The position numbers and the translations under genes were made by a program. From assembly GCF_017745675.1 (NCBI RefSeq), contig NZ_JAFLJM010000001.1, forward strand, positions 248,001 to 312,000: 64,000 nucleotides of DNA. Direction: 5' to 3'. The stretch's first letter is position 1. Every line of letters begins with the position of its first letter. The stretch is from Alkalihalobacillus sp. BA299. GTDB taxonomy: Bacteria > Bacillota > Bacilli > Bacillales > Bacillaceae_F. The notes beneath the pieces were generated by a model that was not told the DNA's origin, made no database searches, and saw only the letters and a list, made by a program, of their open reading frames with translations. Below are positions 25,073 through 33,975 of the stretch, one piece after another.

Positions 25073-26464
25073 ATGGAAAAGGAAAAAGTTTTTTATACTC
25101 CAAGCTATGATGTATCAAAAGTGGAACAATATGCGCCTGTACGTCACCCAGATATTCTTCCTAGTGATAGCTCTGCCCGAGTTGCATACGTTCGCATGCT
25201 AAGCATGGATGCAACGATTTATGGATTGGTAAGTGTGTATCAGTATCGGGAGATGTACCGGCAAGCCATCAATCATGAAAGCTCTGATTATGTTGGCTTT
25301 AATATATTTGTCCATGATCGAGAGTTGGCAAAACCAGGTTACAAGGCTTTTAAGTCGCCGAACGTGGATACGATCTATTCAAATGCATGGTTGAATTTGA
25401 CCCAAGGACCTCTTCTAATACAAATACCTGCATTCGGGAAGAGGTATTACACTCTTCAATTATTGGACATGTATGGAAACACAACAAACATCAGCCTAAG
25501 AACGAAAGGACCAAATGGTGGAAGTTATCTCATCACGACAACGGATTGGCAAGGTGAATTGCCTCGAGGAGTCACGCAGTTTAAAGTCGCAACCCCATAT
25601 CAATGGATTCTTATGCGGATTTTCCCGCTAAACGAGTTTGACCTACCTGAAGTTCACGCACTTCAAGAGTCGGTGAAGGTTACGCCCTTAACGACTAATG
25701 TGAATGAGAACAAGGGCTTCCCTCAGATTGGTGGTACATATCCACTTGCAGAAATTGATGAACCCGCTGGTTTTTTTAAGATTCTAGATTTCGTCCTTCG
25801 TTCAAACGGGAAACCAGCTCAAGAGGATGCACTAACCTATCGTTATCGCACACTCGGCATTGGAGGACAGATACCGTTTGATTTCGTTACATTGGACCCT
25901 CAAATTCAGGAAGGCATGATTGCCGGCTATGCTGATGCAATGAAAGTGATCACTAGTTCTCAGTCGCAGCTTGGTATTCCTCTTAGTACTCATTGGGTTA
26001 AAACAAATAGTAAAGGTGCATATGGCTTTAATTACCTTAGCAGGGCAGCAGTGAATTATGTTGGCCTAGGTGCGAATGTGGTTGAAGAAAATCAGTCATT
26101 TGTAACCTTTTATGATGAAAATGGTGAACCACTTGACGGTTCCAAGGGACGATATGTCTTGCATATGGATTCACCGCCTCCCGCAGATGCTTTTTGGTCA
26201 GTTACTTTATATGATGCAAATACTAGAGAACTTTACCCAAATAGAATAAATCGTTATTGTCTCAACGACAGAACTACTGGTCTTCAGTACGGACCAAATG
26301 GCTCTGTGACTATTACAATTCAACACACGCCTCCGACAGAGAATACGAATTGGCTTCCAGCTCCGAACAGGCCTTTCTATTTGTCCATTCGATCATACAT
26401 GCCAAGACCAGAGCTACTTGAAGGAAAGTGGGAGCCTGAAGGTGTCCGATATATTGGTAAATAA
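25073..26464 (+). CDS. DUF1254/DUF1214 protein 1
   Basis: The protein has 463 residues. ATG 25073 is chosen because GTGGAGG precedes it by about 10 nt; the frame is open further upstream inside dctM. The N-terminal DUF1254 domain (about 40-170) holds KSPNVDTIYSNAWLNLTQGP, LLIQIPAFGKRYYTLQLLDM, YGNTTNI. The C-terminal DUF1214 domain (about 330-450) holds YVLHMDSPPPADAFWSVTLY, NRINRYCLNDRTTG and TNWLPAPNRPFYLSIRSYMP. No signal peptide is seen, whereas many relatives are exported. The biochemical activity of the family is not known to me. A second copy follows 75 nt later. Its place directly after a TRAP carrier suggests that it handles the imported compound. Confidence 0.85.
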   Translation: MEKEKVFYTPSYDVSKVEQYAPVRHPDILPSDSSARVAYVRMLSMDATIYGLVSVYQYREMYRQAINHESSDYVGFNIFVHDRELAKPGYKAFKSPNVDTIYSNAWLNLTQGPLLIQIPAFGKRYYTLQLLDMYGNTTNISLRTKGPNGGSYLITTTDWQGELPRGVTQFKVATPYQWILMRIFPLNEFDLPEVHALQESVKVTPLTTNVNENKGFPQIGGTYPLAEIDEPAGFFKILDFVLRSNGKPAQEDALTYRYRTLGIGGQIPFDFVTLDPQIQEGMIAGYADAMKVITSSQSQLGIPLSTHWVKTNSKGAYGFNYLSRAAVNYVGLGANVVEENQSFVTFYDENGEPLDGSKGRYVLHMDSPPPADAFWSVTLYDANTRELYPNRINRYCLNDRTTGLQYGPNGSVTITIQHTPPTENTNWLPAPNRPFYLSIRSYMPRPELLEGKWEPEGVRYIGK

Positions 26465-26538
26465 TGTTTGATTCACTTTTGTGTGAATGGAGAAGCAAAG
26501 GTAAGTTTAGTTAAAACAAAGTTAGGGGGAGGAAAGTT

Positions 26539-27894
26539 TTGAATATTACAAATAACATATTTAGTAGTGAAAAAAAGGACGCATATACTCTTGCTCTAAG
26601 GGCTTATATTTGGGGTTATCCACTAATCTCTTCAGCAACATTGCGTCTTGCTTTAACTCAACAGGAACGATCAATGGCAGTAAGCGATACGAATGCGGGA
26701 GCAATGTTAAATCAAGTGGGACACGGACGCTCGCTTTTTGATCCAACCAGCAGGGGTATCGGTCCGAACAACGATACTCTTTATAGCTTGGCATGGCTTG
26801 ATTTAAGCGAAGAGCCTATGGTTCTGGAAACACCGAACTTTGGCAATCGCTATTATACCTTCCAGATGGCCCTGGCTGATACTTCTACATCAATGTCGGT
26901 TGGTCAACGCACACACGGCAGTCAGTTACCACCATTGTTCATTTACGGGCCCAGTTATGATGATGCTGTACCGTCCGGAATGCTTGGTGTTCCTAGCCAT
27001 ACTCGATATTTGTTGATTGCTGGCCGTTTTCTAGTTGACGGCTCTAATGATCTTGAGGCTGTACATAAACTACAAAACCAAATAAGATTACGTCCATTGT
27101 CGGCTTACCTTACTGGAACTAAGGGGAAATGGGATGTGCCAGAACAACGTCCTCTCATCGATCTGGAACACCCAGTCGATCCCAATTTAGAGTTTTTAGA
27201 AATGCTAGGCAATGTTTTACGTGAATGGGTTATTACAAATGATGATGAACGCAAGCTGGTAGAATCTTTTCAGAAAATAGGTTTAACACAGGAAAGCGGT
27301 TTTGACCCAAATTCTCTGTCTCAAGAGACCAAGGATGAAATTATTAGTGGTTTAACGGACGGTAAGAAGACTGTTGGGGATAAGTCCCTCAATCTCGGTA
27401 CAAACGTAAACGGTTGGACTATTAACTATAATGGTCCAAGGTTTGGAACAGATTATCTGTTGCGTGCGGCAGTCTGCAAGGATCAAAGGCACGTTACTTT
27501 ACCTGAAGAAGCTCTTTATCCTTTGGCACGTGTAGATGCGGACGGCAATCAACTTAACGGTAGCGAAAAATACCTTATAAAAATGCATGTCAGCGAATTA
27601 CCTCCTGTGGATGCCTTTTGGTCCATTACCTTGTACAACGATAGAGGTACCATGGTGGAAAACGCGATTAATCGGTATTCCATAGGAGATAGAACCCCAG
27701 GACTAATCGTTGATAAAGAAGGGCACGTAGATATTAGGCTTCAGCACATACAACCGAAGTCCGACGTCAATTGGCTCCCTACTCCAGCTCAGGGCCCATT
27801 TTATCTGATGTTACGCTTGTATATTCCTCGCAAGGAGATACTTAATAAATTCTGGGTTCCTCCTAAGATTGTCCGTTTAACTAGCGTTTCTTAA
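26539..27894 (+). CDS. DUF1254/DUF1214 protein 2
   Basis: The protein has 451 residues, TTG start with GGGGGAGGAAAG upstream. It is a diverged paralogue of the preceding protein: GIGPNNDTLYSLAWLDLSEE, PMVLETPNFGNRYYTFQMAL in the DUF1254 part, and YLIKMHVSELPPVDAFWSIT, LYN, AINRYSIGDRTPG, VNWLPTPAQGPFYLMLRLYI in the DUF1214 part. There is no signal peptide. The two copies in tandem may form a heteromer or act on successive intermediates; this is inference. The next 512 nt hold the TetR control region. Confidence 0.85.
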   Translation: MNITNNIFSSEKKDAYTLALRAYIWGYPLISSATLRLALTQQERSMAVSDTNAGAMLNQVGHGRSLFDPTSRGIGPNNDTLYSLAWLDLSEEPMVLETPNFGNRYYTFQMALADTSTSMSVGQRTHGSQLPPLFIYGPSYDDAVPSGMLGVPSHTRYLLIAGRFLVDGSNDLEAVHKLQNQIRLRPLSAYLTGTKGKWDVPEQRPLIDLEHPVDPNLEFLEMLGNVLREWVITNDDERKLVESFQKIGLTQESGFDPNSLSQETKDEIISGLTDGKKTVGDKSLNLGTNVNGWTINYNGPRFGTDYLLRAAVCKDQRHVTLPEEALYPLARVDADGNQLNGSEKYLIKMHVSELPPVDAFWSITLYNDRGTMVENAINRYSIGDRTPGLIVDKEGHVDIRLQHIQPKSDVNWLPTPAQGPFYLMLRLYIPRKEILNKFWVPPKIVRLTSVS

Positions 27895-28406
27895 GAATAG
27901 TTAAGGTTACAACAACAAACTAATCTTCACTTGTAACAAGTTCTTTATAACTATTGATGGCGGTATATTAGGACAATGAAAATTAGTGTTTGTATTATTA
28001 TTTGTCTCGTATTTTAGTTAGACTTTGGTTTTGTAATTATCTAAATATTTTAAATATATTGACACACAATTAGATGGTAACGTAAAATTAAAGTTGAAAA
28101 GTGATTCATGTATTAATAAAAAGAAAAAGTTGTATCCTGTTTCCAGTAAATACGTGCAATTTAGAAAAAGGAATCATCTAATACAATGATAGATCTCCCA
28201 AAAAATGAAAACGTTTCCTTACAGGCAGCAACAAATTTATTATAGATGGTTCAATGGACAAACAAATGACAGTCGGTTTGCCACACTAGATCAATCTGTT
28301 AAAGAGTTTAATGGAATATGCGAATGAAATAATCATCACCAAGAAGTTTTAATAAATTGGGAAGTACGACTTAAGAGAGTGACCATTTAAAGAGGAGGTT
28401 TAATTT
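27895..28406. other. Control region before the TetR gene, with possible relic
   Basis: It contains palindromic site 4 (28087-28116), a partial cre match at 28207 and an open stretch at about 28223-28330 reading YYRWFNGQTNDSRFATLDQS, VKEFNGICE that I do not recognise and that ends in stops; it may be a gene remnant. Confidence 0.4.
28087..28116. promoter_or_regulatory. Palindromic operator-like site 4
   Basis: ATTAAAGTTGAA and TTCATGTATTAA flank AAGTGA, as in the three sites before dctP. It lies 290 nt before the TetR start. Confidence 0.5.
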
Positions 28407-29018
28407 TTGTCAGAACCGAATTTAATACCCAAAACCAATAGAGGAATTCAAACAAGGAATAAGCTTCTGCGATCCGCAGAATATATCTTTGGAAAAAATG
28501 GTTATCACAATAGCAGTATAACAGAAATCACACAAAGAGCAGGAGTATCGCTTGGGAACTTCTATACTTATTTTGAATCGAAATATCAAATCTTTGAATG
28601 TCTCTTATGGGAAATGCAGAGCGAATTAATTAAGCTAATTAAAGTAAGGACAGCGGGGATTGAAAACAGGATTGAAATGGAGCGGGCAGGGTTCAAAGCA
28701 TTATTTGAATTCTTGAAAAAAAGACCCTACTGGTATAGTTTGTTCCCTCAAGCCGAGTATGTCGATAAAAAACTTCATCGTAAAGCATTAGAAAAGTTTG
28801 CGAATTCATACATTTATCGAATTCAAGAATCAATAGAAAAAGATGAAATCAGGAAGCTCAATCCAGAAATACTCGTTTATTCTTTTATGGGAATTACCAA
28901 TTACTTGGGCATGAAATGGGTTTTATGGGACAAAGAAGAAGTTGATGATAAGTTAATTGATGAAATAATGGATTTTATTAAGTTTGGAATTGCTAATCAA
29001 AGCTATAAGGAGGACTAA
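28407..29018 (+). CDS. TetR/AcrR family regulator
   Basis: The protein has 203 residues, TTG start with AAAGAGGAGG upstream. The DNA-binding part is residues 10-60: GIQTRNKLLRSAEYIFGKNG, YHNSSITEITQRAGVSLGNF, YTYFESKYQIFECLL, a textbook TetR helix-turn-helix (GVSLGNFYTYFESK). The rest is a helical ligand-binding and dimer domain. It stands directly before the SDR gene (5-nt gap) and so is in the same operon. The four matching palindromes before dctP and before this gene are its likely operators, which would make it a self-regulating substrate-responsive repressor. The inducer could be an acyl-CoA or the imported acid; nothing in the sequence shows which. Confidence 0.88.
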   Translation: MSEPNLIPKTNRGIQTRNKLLRSAEYIFGKNGYHNSSITEITQRAGVSLGNFYTYFESKYQIFECLLWEMQSELIKLIKVRTAGIENRIEMERAGFKALFEFLKKRPYWYSLFPQAEYVDKKLHRKALEKFANSYIYRIQESIEKDEIRKLNPEILVYSFMGITNYLGMKWVLWDKEEVDDKLIDEIMDFIKFGIANQSYKED

Positions 29019-29023
29019 TACCC

Positions 29024-29818
29024 ATGGTTAAACGGTTTACCGATAAAGTAGTGTTAATTACAGGTGCAGGTTCAGGCTTGGGACGTGCAACAGCTATTCA
29101 ATTAGCGACTGAGGGGGCAAAGCTATCTCTAGTGGACAAAAACATCGAGACACTTAACGAGACAAAAAGTCTTATTTTGGAGCAATCACCCGATACCCAA
29201 ATCATCGTTTTAACAGCGAATGTTTCAAATGAGGAACTCGCAAAAAAATATGTTGATAATACTGTAAGTGAATACGGTAAAATTGATGGTTTTTTCAATA
29301 ATGCCGGCATCGCAGGAGGAAATGCCCCAACTGTTGAATATGACAGCGGGCTGTTCTCAAAAATGATTGATGTAAACTTGAATGGTGTCTTCTATGGGTT
29401 GAAATATGTACTTGAGATCATGAAGAAACAGGGGAGCGGATTTATTGTTAATACTGCTTCTGTTGCCGGTCTTCGTGGGATTTTAAATAAGCCTGGTTAT
29501 GTAGCGGCAAAACACGGAGTAGTTGGATTAACAAAAGCAGCAGCGATAGAGTACGCGGAGTTTGGTATAAGCGTAAACGGGATTGCACCAGGTCCAATTT
29601 CAACAAATATGATGATTGGCAATTTTAAATCCTATAATTCCGAAGATTGGGAGATCCTGGCAAATAAGCATGCGGATGGAATCCCTGCCAAACGGGTGGG
29701 TAATCCAGAAGAAGTAGCCCGTCTTGTTGCCTTTCTTCTTTCAGGAGAAGCACCGTTTATTAACGGCGTAGTTGTTCCAATTGATGGAGGACAAGGTGCG
29801 AGCCAATATAATAGATAG
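29024..29818 (+). CDS. Short-chain dehydrogenase/reductase 1
   Basis: The protein has 264 residues, ATG start; AAGGAGG overlaps the end of the TetR gene. It is a classical SDR: VVLITGAGSGLGRATAIQLA (TGxxxGxG), D38-type acidic residue in LSLVDKN (NAD preference), NNAG, catalytic S in VNTASVAGLRG, YVAAKHG (YxxxK), and APGPIST. It oxidises or reduces an alcohol/ketone with NAD(H). It is cytosolic, probably tetrameric. The order in the operon (TetR, this SDR, thiolase relic, two more SDRs, OYE) fits stepwise oxidation of a hydroxylated acid or ring. Confidence 0.88.
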   Translation: MVKRFTDKVVLITGAGSGLGRATAIQLATEGAKLSLVDKNIETLNETKSLILEQSPDTQIIVLTANVSNEELAKKYVDNTVSEYGKIDGFFNNAGIAGGNAPTVEYDSGLFSKMIDVNLNGVFYGLKYVLEIMKKQGSGFIVNTASVAGLRGILNKPGYVAAKHGVVGLTKAAAIEYAEFGISVNGIAPGPISTNMMIGNFKSYNSEDWEILANKHADGIPAKRVGNPEEVARLVAFLLSGEAPFINGVVVPIDGGQGASQYNR

Positions 29819-29926
29819 ATCAAATAGAGATGGAAATTTCATTTTTATAAATTTTCTTTTCTGAAAATATTTTAAATTCTAAATTAAGAAAACTATATAT
29901 TGCATCCTTTTAGGAGAGAACTTGTA

Positions 29927-30073
29927 TTGACAATAAAACAACCAGCATATCTAGGGAATTCAGCAATCGTTGGAGTAGAGTATACGGAATATACAAGACA
30001 TTCTGAATTTCCTCCTAGATATCTTCTTTCGTTATGTAGCGTCACTATAAATCTACTATTAATTAAGAGGTGA
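29927..30073 (+). pseudogene. Thiolase / lipid-transfer-protein N-terminal relic
   Basis: TTG 29927, with GGAGAG upstream, reads LTIKQPAYLGNSAIVGVEYT, EYTRHSEFPPRYLLSLC and then loses homology. SAIVG-x-x-x-TEYTRHS is the usual beginning of SCP2-type thiolases (AIVGIGETEYSR). Only about 35 residues are left before the next SDR gene. It shows that a thiolase once stood in this operon. Confidence 0.55.
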
Positions 30074-30080
30074 AGTAGCA

Positions 30081-30851
30081 ATGGAAAACATCAAAAAACA
30101 AAAACGGATTGCAATTTTTGGAGGAAGCGGTGCACAAGGTGGGGCTATTTCAACGAAGCTTGCTGAGAATGCAGCCATTACGATTGCCTATAGAACCAAT
30201 CATGAAAAAGCAGAATCAACAGCTAAAGCGATCCGGGATGCAGGTGGTAAAGCTGAAATAGGTAAAGTTGATATTACCGATCCCGAATCAGTCAGTTCCT
30301 TTTTCAATTTAGTAAAAGAGCAATGGGGTGGGATTGATTCAATCGTTTCCGCAACTGGTACACCATTTAAAATAAAGAAAATCACAGATTATGACGATGA
30401 TTTATTTCGTTCCATTATCGAAACAGATGTGATAGGAACCTATAATATCTTAAAGCAGGGAATTCCAATGCTCCAACAAGAGGGCGGGGGGGCGATTGTA
30501 CTCTTCCTAACAAATGTGATCAGTCGCACAATTGAATACGATGGAATGTCTACCATACCAAAAATGGCTGTTGAAGGACTGCTCCGGATGGCTGCACGTG
30601 AATATGGTCCTGATGGGATTCGCGTTAATGGGGTTGCGCCAGGTGTAACCGAAACGAACAGTATTCATAAAAACTTTGATTTTGCAGATGAGATCACTCG
30701 AAATCTAGTAACTAGTGTTCTTGATCAAACCCCATTAGCACGTAGAGGGCAACTAAGAGAAGTAGCAGATGTCGTCGATTTCCTTGTATCTAATGCATCA
30801 AGCTATGTGAATGGACAAATTATTAACGTTGATGGTGGTTATAGTGCGTAA
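30081..30851 (+). CDS. SDR 2, divergent active site
   Basis: The protein has 256 residues, ATG start, AAGAGGTGAAGTA upstream. The cofactor site reads IAIFGGSGAQGGAISTKLAE, an unusual glycine motif (GGSGAQGG). The active-site stretch reads LFLTNVISRTIEYDGMSTIP, KMAVEGLLRMAAREYGPDGI, RVNGVAPG. The position four before the catalytic lysine is serine, not tyrosine; the nearest tyrosine is eight before it. So the canonical YxxxK is absent. It may use a displaced tyrosine as in enoyl reductases (YX6K, here YX7K), or be a non-catalytic partner. The C-terminus (VNGQIINVDGGYSA) is normal. It is in the same operon as SDR 1 and SDR 3. Confidence 0.8.
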   Translation: MENIKKQKRIAIFGGSGAQGGAISTKLAENAAITIAYRTNHEKAESTAKAIRDAGGKAEIGKVDITDPESVSSFFNLVKEQWGGIDSIVSATGTPFKIKKITDYDDDLFRSIIETDVIGTYNILKQGIPMLQQEGGGAIVLFLTNVISRTIEYDGMSTIPKMAVEGLLRMAAREYGPDGIRVNGVAPGVTETNSIHKNFDFADEITRNLVTSVLDQTPLARRGQLREVADVVDFLVSNASSYVNGQIINVDGGYSA

Positions 30852-30914
30852 ACATTAACTAGCAACTAGAGAGTCTGAAAGCAACAATAATCTATTAGAA
30901 TAGAGGTGGACCTA

Positions 30915-31691
30915 GTGAAAATTGATTATACAGGAAAAGTCGCATTAGTAACAGGAGGAGGTTCTGGGATTGGCCGAGCAATTTGCATTGAGTTTGCAAA
31001 GGCAGGTGCAGATGTAGTATGTGTGGACATTGACCAAAACATGGGGGAAGAGACAGTATCTCTCATAAATAAAGAAGGGGGAGAGAGCCTCTTCATCCGT
31101 GCTGATGTTACCGATTCAGCCGATGTTAAAAACTATGTTAAGCAAACCATCGATCGTTTTAAACGAATTGACGTTTTCTCTAACAACGCAGGTTGGGAGG
31201 GCGTAATCAAACCAATAACCGAATATCCAGAAGATGTGTTTAATAAGGTCATGGATATTAATGTAAGAGGTGTATTTCTAGGACTGAAGTATGTATTACC
31301 AGAAATGATTCGTCAAAAAAGCGGATCTATAATAAACACTGCTTCAGCTGCAGGACTAGTTGGTTCTCCTGGGTTTATTGCTTACATAGCGAGTAAGCAT
31401 GCAGTGATGGGGATGACAAAGACAGCCGCACTAGAAGTTGCAAGAGAAGGCGTTCGCGTAAATGCGATCTGTCCAGGTGCTGTTAATACTCGTATGATGC
31501 GTTCAATTGAGAAAGGGGTCTCACCGTCCAATCCAGAAGAGTTCTTATCTTCACGAGAAAAATCCATTCCAGACGGCAGGTATGCTGAGGCTCAAGAGAT
31601 CGCACATAAAGTCCTTTTTCTAGGATCGGAATTTGCCTCTCATATGACGGGTCACTATTTAGCCATTGATGGGGGCGCTCTAGCAACTTAA
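30915..31691 (+). CDS. Short-chain dehydrogenase/reductase 3
   Basis: The protein has 258 residues from GTG 30915; AGAGGTGG lies 6 nt upstream, which favours it over the GTG at 30906. It is a classical SDR: VALVTGGGSGIGRAICIEFA, VCVDID (acidic residue, NAD), NNAGWEG, catalytic S in INTASAAGLVG, YIASKHA (YxxxK), CPGAVNTRM. It resembles hydroxysteroid/alcohol dehydrogenases and BaiA-type enzymes in general layout, but the substrate cannot be read. It is in the operon and 63 nt after SDR 2. Confidence 0.87.
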   Translation: MKIDYTGKVALVTGGGSGIGRAICIEFAKAGADVVCVDIDQNMGEETVSLINKEGGESLFIRADVTDSADVKNYVKQTIDRFKRIDVFSNNAGWEGVIKPITEYPEDVFNKVMDINVRGVFLGLKYVLPEMIRQKSGSIINTASAAGLVGSPGFIAYIASKHAVMGMTKTAALEVAREGVRVNAICPGAVNTRMMRSIEKGVSPSNPEEFLSSREKSIPDGRYAEAQEIAHKVLFLGSEFASHMTGHYLAIDGGALAT

Positions 31692-31935
31692 TAAGAAAAA
31701 ATATCAAATTATAAAAACAGCTAGTTTAGCAGGTTAGTAAAAATAATATCAATAATAAACAAAGCCCCTACAAAATTGCATATTAAAAGAAAAATGAGGC
31801 TATCTCAAAAGCGAGGTCATTGGCACTTCATTTTCAATATTTAGTGAGATACATCTACTAATCTACTAAATATTGATTTATCAAAGAGGCGCCAGTTATC
31901 TTTGTGACAGCACACTTAAGGAGTGATAAATAAAT

Positions 31936-33876
31936 ATGACTAAATATAAAAATTTATTTTCTTCATTTAAACTTGGTCCAATAACTCTTAAAAATCGAAT
32001 TGTTGGATTGCCTCATAGCACTGCAAGAGTCATAGATGGTGTGCCTACTGATGAAGATTTTGCTTACTTTGAGGAGCGGGCACGTGGTGGCGCTGGACTT
32101 CTGATAACAGGAGCAACTATCGTTCATCCGAGTTCAGCTCTTCGTCGGCGAATGCTTATTGAAGCTTATAATGATTCAGTTATACCAATGCTTCGACGCA
32201 GGACAGAGGCAATTCATGCTCATGGAGCAAAGGTAATAGGGCAAATACTGCACTTAGGAAGAGAAATGATTGGAGGAGAATCCGATTATCCGCTGAGTGC
32301 ACCATCATCACTACAATCACCACGAGGACTTTACCGCCCAAAAGAGCTTTCCCATGATGAGATAGCTGAATTAGTATCCGGATTTGCAATTTCAGCAAAG
32401 AACTTAAAAGAAGCGGGATATGACGGGGTAGAAATTCATGCTGCACATGGGTATTTGGTGGCCCAATTTCTATCTTCAGCCACTAATCAACGTACAGATA
32501 AATATGGCGGTTCACTCGAAGGACGTTTGCAGTTTTTAATTGAAATTTTAGAAACGGTACGAGAAGCTACGGGCAATGACTTCGCAATAGGTCTTCGTCT
32601 GAGCTCCGATGAGGAGATAAGTGGTGGGATGGAGTTATCAGACACTCTTGACATCGTGAAAAAAATAACAGAACTAGGTTTAATTAATTATTTGAATATC
32701 ACAATAGGCATTAGAGGGGCTTATGTCAAGGATATGTCTACTCCTGAAGGTATCACTATTGAGGCATCCCGGGCAATACGAAAATCGACCAATTTACCTG
32801 TAATTATAGGCCAACGTATAAAAAATCCAGATACTGCTGAACAAATCATATCCGAAGGTGTGGCAGATTTAGTTGGCATGGCTCGATCTCTTATCGCTGA
32901 TCCAGAATGGCCGGCCAAAGTTCAATCAGGCAGAACGAATGAAATTATTCCTTGTATCGGTTGTAACCAGGAATGTCGTGCATTTGATCCATCCTTATTT
33001 TGTACGGTTAATCCAATCACCGGAAGAGAACATGAATTAAATCCACGTATTAGTATTAGTGAACACCCTAAGAAAATAGCAATAGTAGGAGGCGGTCCAG
33101 CTGGGCTAGAAGCAGCGAAAGTTGCTGCTCAAAGAGGCCATTCGGTCGTACTTTTTGAGCAGCAATCCTACTTAGGTGGACAAGTAAACATTGCTGCACG
33201 AGAGCCACACCGAGGTGAACTACTACAGGTTATTAACTATTTGTCTTCAGAGATTCAAAGGTTAAATGTTTCCGTTCGTCTTGGTCAAAAAGCGGATATT
33301 TCAGATCTTGCCAACTTTGAATCTATTATCGTAGCTACAGGAGCCATCCCTGTTCAGCCCAAAATAGCCGGAGAGGAAAATGGACAAATTTATACAGTAT
33401 ACGATGTCCTTCAGTCCGACAATTTTTCTGTAGGTGAGAAAAAGTCTGCCGTCGTTGTTGACGATGGTACAGGGTTCTGGCCTGCTTTCAGCGCCGCTGA
33501 GCACCTGGCCAAATGTGGTGCAGAAGTTACTTATGTTACGCCAGCACGTACCATAGGTGCTAGCATCCCACATGAAAGTATTCAACCACTCTTAAAGCGA
33601 CTTGGAGCACTCGGAGTACGTTTTATGGTCCTACAACAATTAACAGAAATTAGCAGCTCACATAACGTCTTGGTCCAAAATGTAATAAGTGGAGAAACAA
33701 CTACATTGAAGGCGGATTCTTTAGTAATAGATGCGGGTAGACAACAAGAAAATACTCTTGCACACAAGTTAAAAGAAGTGCTTGACATACCAATTTATTC
33801 TGTTGGAGATACTGTATCGCCTCGGCGAATTAGCAATGCAATCTTTGAGGCTCATCAACTTGCTCGGAAGATCTAG
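31936..33876 (+). CDS. FMN/4Fe-4S/FAD enoate or 2,4-dienoyl-CoA reductase (BaiCD-like)
   Basis: The protein has 646 residues, ATG start with AAGGAGTGATAAA upstream. Three modules are seen: an OYE-type FMN barrel (1-345; KNRIVGLPHSTARV, IGQILHLGREM, VEIHAAHGYLVAQFLSSATN); an iron-sulfur cluster site PCIGCNQECRAFDPSLFC (C-x2-C-x3-C-x11-type spacing) at about 338-355; and an FAD/NAD(P) domain (about 375-646; KIAIVGGGPAGLEAAKVAAQ, VVDDGTGFWPAFSAAEHLA). This is the layout of 2,4-dienoyl-CoA reductase, enoate reductase and the bile-acid enzymes BaiCD/BaiH. It moves electrons from NAD(P)H to an enoyl or dienoyl substrate. With the SDRs it could reduce or, in reverse, desaturate a ring ketone. It is cytosolic. 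Confidence 0.88.
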   Translation: MTKYKNLFSSFKLGPITLKNRIVGLPHSTARVIDGVPTDEDFAYFEERARGGAGLLITGATIVHPSSALRRRMLIEAYNDSVIPMLRRRTEAIHAHGAKVIGQILHLGREMIGGESDYPLSAPSSLQSPRGLYRPKELSHDEIAELVSGFAISAKNLKEAGYDGVEIHAAHGYLVAQFLSSATNQRTDKYGGSLEGRLQFLIEILETVREATGNDFAIGLRLSSDEEISGGMELSDTLDIVKKITELGLINYLNITIGIRGAYVKDMSTPEGITIEASRAIRKSTNLPVIIGQRIKNPDTAEQIISEGVADLVGMARSLIADPEWPAKVQSGRTNEIIPCIGCNQECRAFDPSLFCTVNPITGREHELNPRISISEHPKKIAIVGGGPAGLEAAKVAAQRGHSVVLFEQQSYLGGQVNIAAREPHRGELLQVINYLSSEIQRLNVSVRLGQKADISDLANFESIIVATGAIPVQPKIAGEENGQIYTVYDVLQSDNFSVGEKKSAVVVDDGTGFWPAFSAAEHLAKCGAEVTYVTPARTIGASIPHESIQPLLKRLGALGVRFMVLQQLTEISSSHNVLVQNVISGETTTLKADSLVIDAGRQQENTLAHKLKEVLDIPIYSVGDTVSPRRISNAIFEAHQLARKI

Positions 33877-33975
33877 AAGGTTGTTTACGATCAGTGGGAT
33901 ATGATCATTAAATGAGTATAGACACTTGTGCTATAACATACAAAATAAACATTCCATTATGAAAGGGTGACTAAA

